From NCBI RefSeq assembly GCF_002483235.1, contig NZ_DLHN01000017.1, positions 261,905 through 325,904 of the forward strand: a stretch of DNA of 64,000 nt. Reading direction: 5' to 3'. Source of the stretch: Pedobacter glucosidilyticus (GTDB lineage Bacteria > Bacteroidota > Bacteroidia > Sphingobacteriales > Sphingobacteriaceae). The notes beneath the pieces are model-generated. The model saw nothing but the letters and a program-made list of their open reading frames with translations. It was not told the origin of the DNA and ran no database searches. The position numbers and the translations under genes were made by a program. Position 1 is the stretch's first letter. Each line of letters opens with the position of its first letter. Positions 63,201 to 64,000 of this stretch are shown here, piece after piece.

Positions 63201-64000
63201 CTTAAAGTATTGGTATTGATACTTACTGGTAAATAGTAGCTTGCTGTACCCACCGGGAAGGTATAAATGGTACCAGCAGCAATGTTTTGAGTAAGTTTGC
63301 CCACAATGTAGTTGGTTGCACTAGCTCCGGTTATTGCGTTTGCATTGGTATTGGCAATGTTAATATCGCCGGTTATTTTTACTGCCGAACCTACAAATTC
63401 TACTGTTTTATAGGTACCCCCAGCACTTAAATTTACATTGGTTTTTAAACTCAATTGTTTACTTAAAGTACCTACATAAGCCATAGTTGCTGAGCCTGTT
63501 CCGTTAAACTCTACGGTTCCATTACCTTCTATTGCGCCTGCATTATAGCCTGTGAAATAGGCAAATCCAGAAACTGGAATTTTTAAGGTACCGTTTACCT
63601 GTAATTTATCCTTAACGGTAAGATTAGTTGAGGGTAATGTAGCAGTAATACCATTATTTATGATTACCCGACCTACTGACGTGGCTGCTGATACAATAGG
63701 TTGATTGGCTGTGTTGGTATCGAAAATTGCAGTTGTTTGTATATCGGCTATGCCATTACTCCAGTTCCCTGTATCGTTCCATGCGGTTGATAAGGCACCT
63801 GTCCAGTTGGTTGTTTTAGGTTCTCCAATTTGGCTAATTATTCCTTGTGCAATATAGCTATCGGCTTTTGCAATGGCGTATGAAGGAAAGCGTGTACCAA
63901 AATCAGTGTCAATTAAAAACGGAGCTAAAGTGCTTCCTCCCAAAGTAATAGTGGTTTTAAAATCATCAGCAATTGCAAAGTTTGTACTGTTTTCGGCAAT
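60254..64000 (-). CDS. Very large T9SS-secreted repeat protein, N-terminus beyond window
   Basis: The frame is open to the right edge, so only the last 1248 residues are visible. Three copies of a WTG-T-WN-NWSNG unit occur, separated by about 350 residues each: TNWTGALSTAWNDTGNWSNG, STWTGIANTDWNNTGNWSNG and TTWTGATSTNWNTASNWSNG. Each is followed by a beta-helix-like, Asn/Gly/Thr-rich stretch. The C-terminus has VELVKFLAFADVKSAKLYWE, then the type A sorting domain EIKVFPNPV to the final LLIKR. It should be exported by the type IX system and anchored on the surface. Adhesion or matrix function is likely but unproven. Confidence 0.88.
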   Translation of the reverse strand: MAENSTNFAIADDFKTTITLGGSTLAPFLIDTDFGTRFPSYAIAKADSYIAQGIISQIGEPKTTNWTGALSTAWNDTGNWSNGIADIQTTAIFDTNTANQPIVSAATSVGRVIINNGITATLPSTNLTVKDKLQVNGTLKIPVSGFAYFTGYNAGAIEGNGTVEFNGTGSATMAYVGTLSKQLSLKTNVNLSAGGTYKTVEFVGSAVKITGDINIANTNANAITGASATNYIVGKLTQNIAAGTIYTFPVGTASYYLPVSINTNTLSGVNNITVAPKTNNPTLPDLNIAGSTVNRFSNNGNWTISADAAPTSGTYSLTLNKNNATNGDTDANKYMILKTSPTNTIYGFEGSLGSRGQTGGSGSNPNFQNSAISASQSDLQSFGDFSIAVMSGPVSQPLAITASTWTGIANTDWNNTGNWSNGVPSSTVNAVIPAGLANYPLIYNQTKSYLNNLTIDAGVHVNLSDRLIVVNEIVNNGTITVNTTPNANSALPVRALLSGSGKVVFLKTKVLTDAQTHTGNINCDVEVNIGDANTININGTLGGNVKIISGMPVNSLSNGEIIQLNPAANLEITAPINHIVSRITKAVNSTGTYDFPIGNYLTSTFTGGRKYGAITITNHNIVNTNQYQVRFDGSSTSTFIPQKKGGDIYSTFLNSGFWSITPNVVSPSGTIDLVLKTSNYTNGKTDLNDYALIRENNASSSWTFIENAVFSENSGILTVTVSGLAPFSTTGETRFYIGLKAGTTTWTGATSTNWNTASNWSNGVPSTTVKAIIANASQYPSNPPSSGSAAAAVEIAQGATLTLPASFYTPSGIINNGVINISGSGIFYGFGSGSTFSSVSGTGKLVFGNSSPTTFDSYYISQTVNNSIEINNPLGLTLTRTTSLTGDLTLTNGILTVGSGQSLWMNNANATASGNTNAYVIGNLKRTVNASGVYNFPVGTTGIYAPASLNLNGLTGTSEITANFSNAAISGQPNLTIGTQTVSNILSGGSWFINPNTQPTGGSYSVSLNAPVGASTATNFYVLKRSDNYSFYTWENQGSNISSSINAGIVTASATGITGFSQFGIGEAIGTLPVELVKFLAFADVKSAKLYWETASEFINDKFEIERSNNGINFIKVGEVKGNGTSAKLNSYSFKDFTPLNGNNYYRLKQIDLDGKITYSAIKSVSFSLDDTEIKVFPNPVVSALSFSGIPVKTYRITLSGLDGKEVYSGSSTDNTTNIPSYLPSGVYVLNVEDASGKIWINKLLIKR

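Noticed and set aside
1..64000. CRISPR arrays, insertion sequences, prophage or integrase genes
   Set aside because: No spaced direct repeats, transposase motifs or phage structural genes were seen; the holin-family gene lies in a chromosomal membrane cluster.

Overview
The window is a 64-kb stretch of an AT-rich Bacteroidota chromosome, most likely from the Sphingobacteriaceae (Pedobacter or a close relative). The evidence is the gene content: DUF3570/DUF4266/ApbE, DUF4270, a type IX secretion (T9SS) C-terminal domain, an S16 protein with a long acidic tail, the MASE-like PAS kinase, and promoters of the Bacteroidota TTG-N19/20-TAnnTTTG type. Genes are densely packed on both strands. No gene-free gap exceeds 300 bases. 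I see no rRNA, tRNA, CRISPR array, insertion sequence or prophage. Most of it is conserved core genome.

Layout. 1-2.3 kb (minus): an envelope redox cluster (DUF3570 protein cut by the window edge, DUF4266 lipoprotein with a Gly/Cys tail, ApbE-type flavin transferase, thioredoxin) followed by a Rieske lipoprotein. 2.4-9.7 kb: gltX, dipeptide epimerase, a lipoprotein, TerC-type membrane protein, CtpA-type protease, and a protein with two TonB-C-like domains. 9.8-13.6 kb: MBL/beta-CASP nuclease, pdhB, a stand-alone B12-binding domain and a crotonase. 13.8-19.9 kb: a four-gene signalling block with a sigma-54 activator, a membrane PAS histidine kinase, a CheY-like receiver, and a receiver-PAS-kinase whose phospho-accepting His is replaced by Asn. 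20-23.3 kb: an outer-membrane barrel lacking its OmpA domain, an AI-2E-family transporter, and a YtxH/holin-like/unknown membrane trio.

23.4-38.5 kb: a FabH-like synthase, PA0069-type radical SAM protein, LUD protein, ftsH, rsfS, birA, DsbD-type reductase, pfkA, an SMR exporter, Prc protease, rarA, an HPP protein and pepT. 38.6-48.3 kb: small membrane and unknown genes, MFS transporter, NagZ-like GH3, and a ligase-associated helicase carrying an in-frame 7-bp tandem repeat. 48.4-59.1 kb: rpsP, an Mla-type lipid transport operon (MlaE-MlaF-MlaD), glnS, panD, panC, a degenerate half-size glycogen synthase, DUF4270 lipoprotein and glmS. 59.2-64 kb: oxyR and a very large T9SS-secreted repeat protein running off the window end.

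The most unusual items are the His-less kinase within the sigma-54 signalling block, the glycogen-synthase-like protein with its active site erased, the DUF4266/ApbE envelope cluster, the lone B12 domain paired with a crotonase, and the microrepeat inside the helicase gene. None of these amounts to a proven new system. The first two are the best candidates for unexplained biology.
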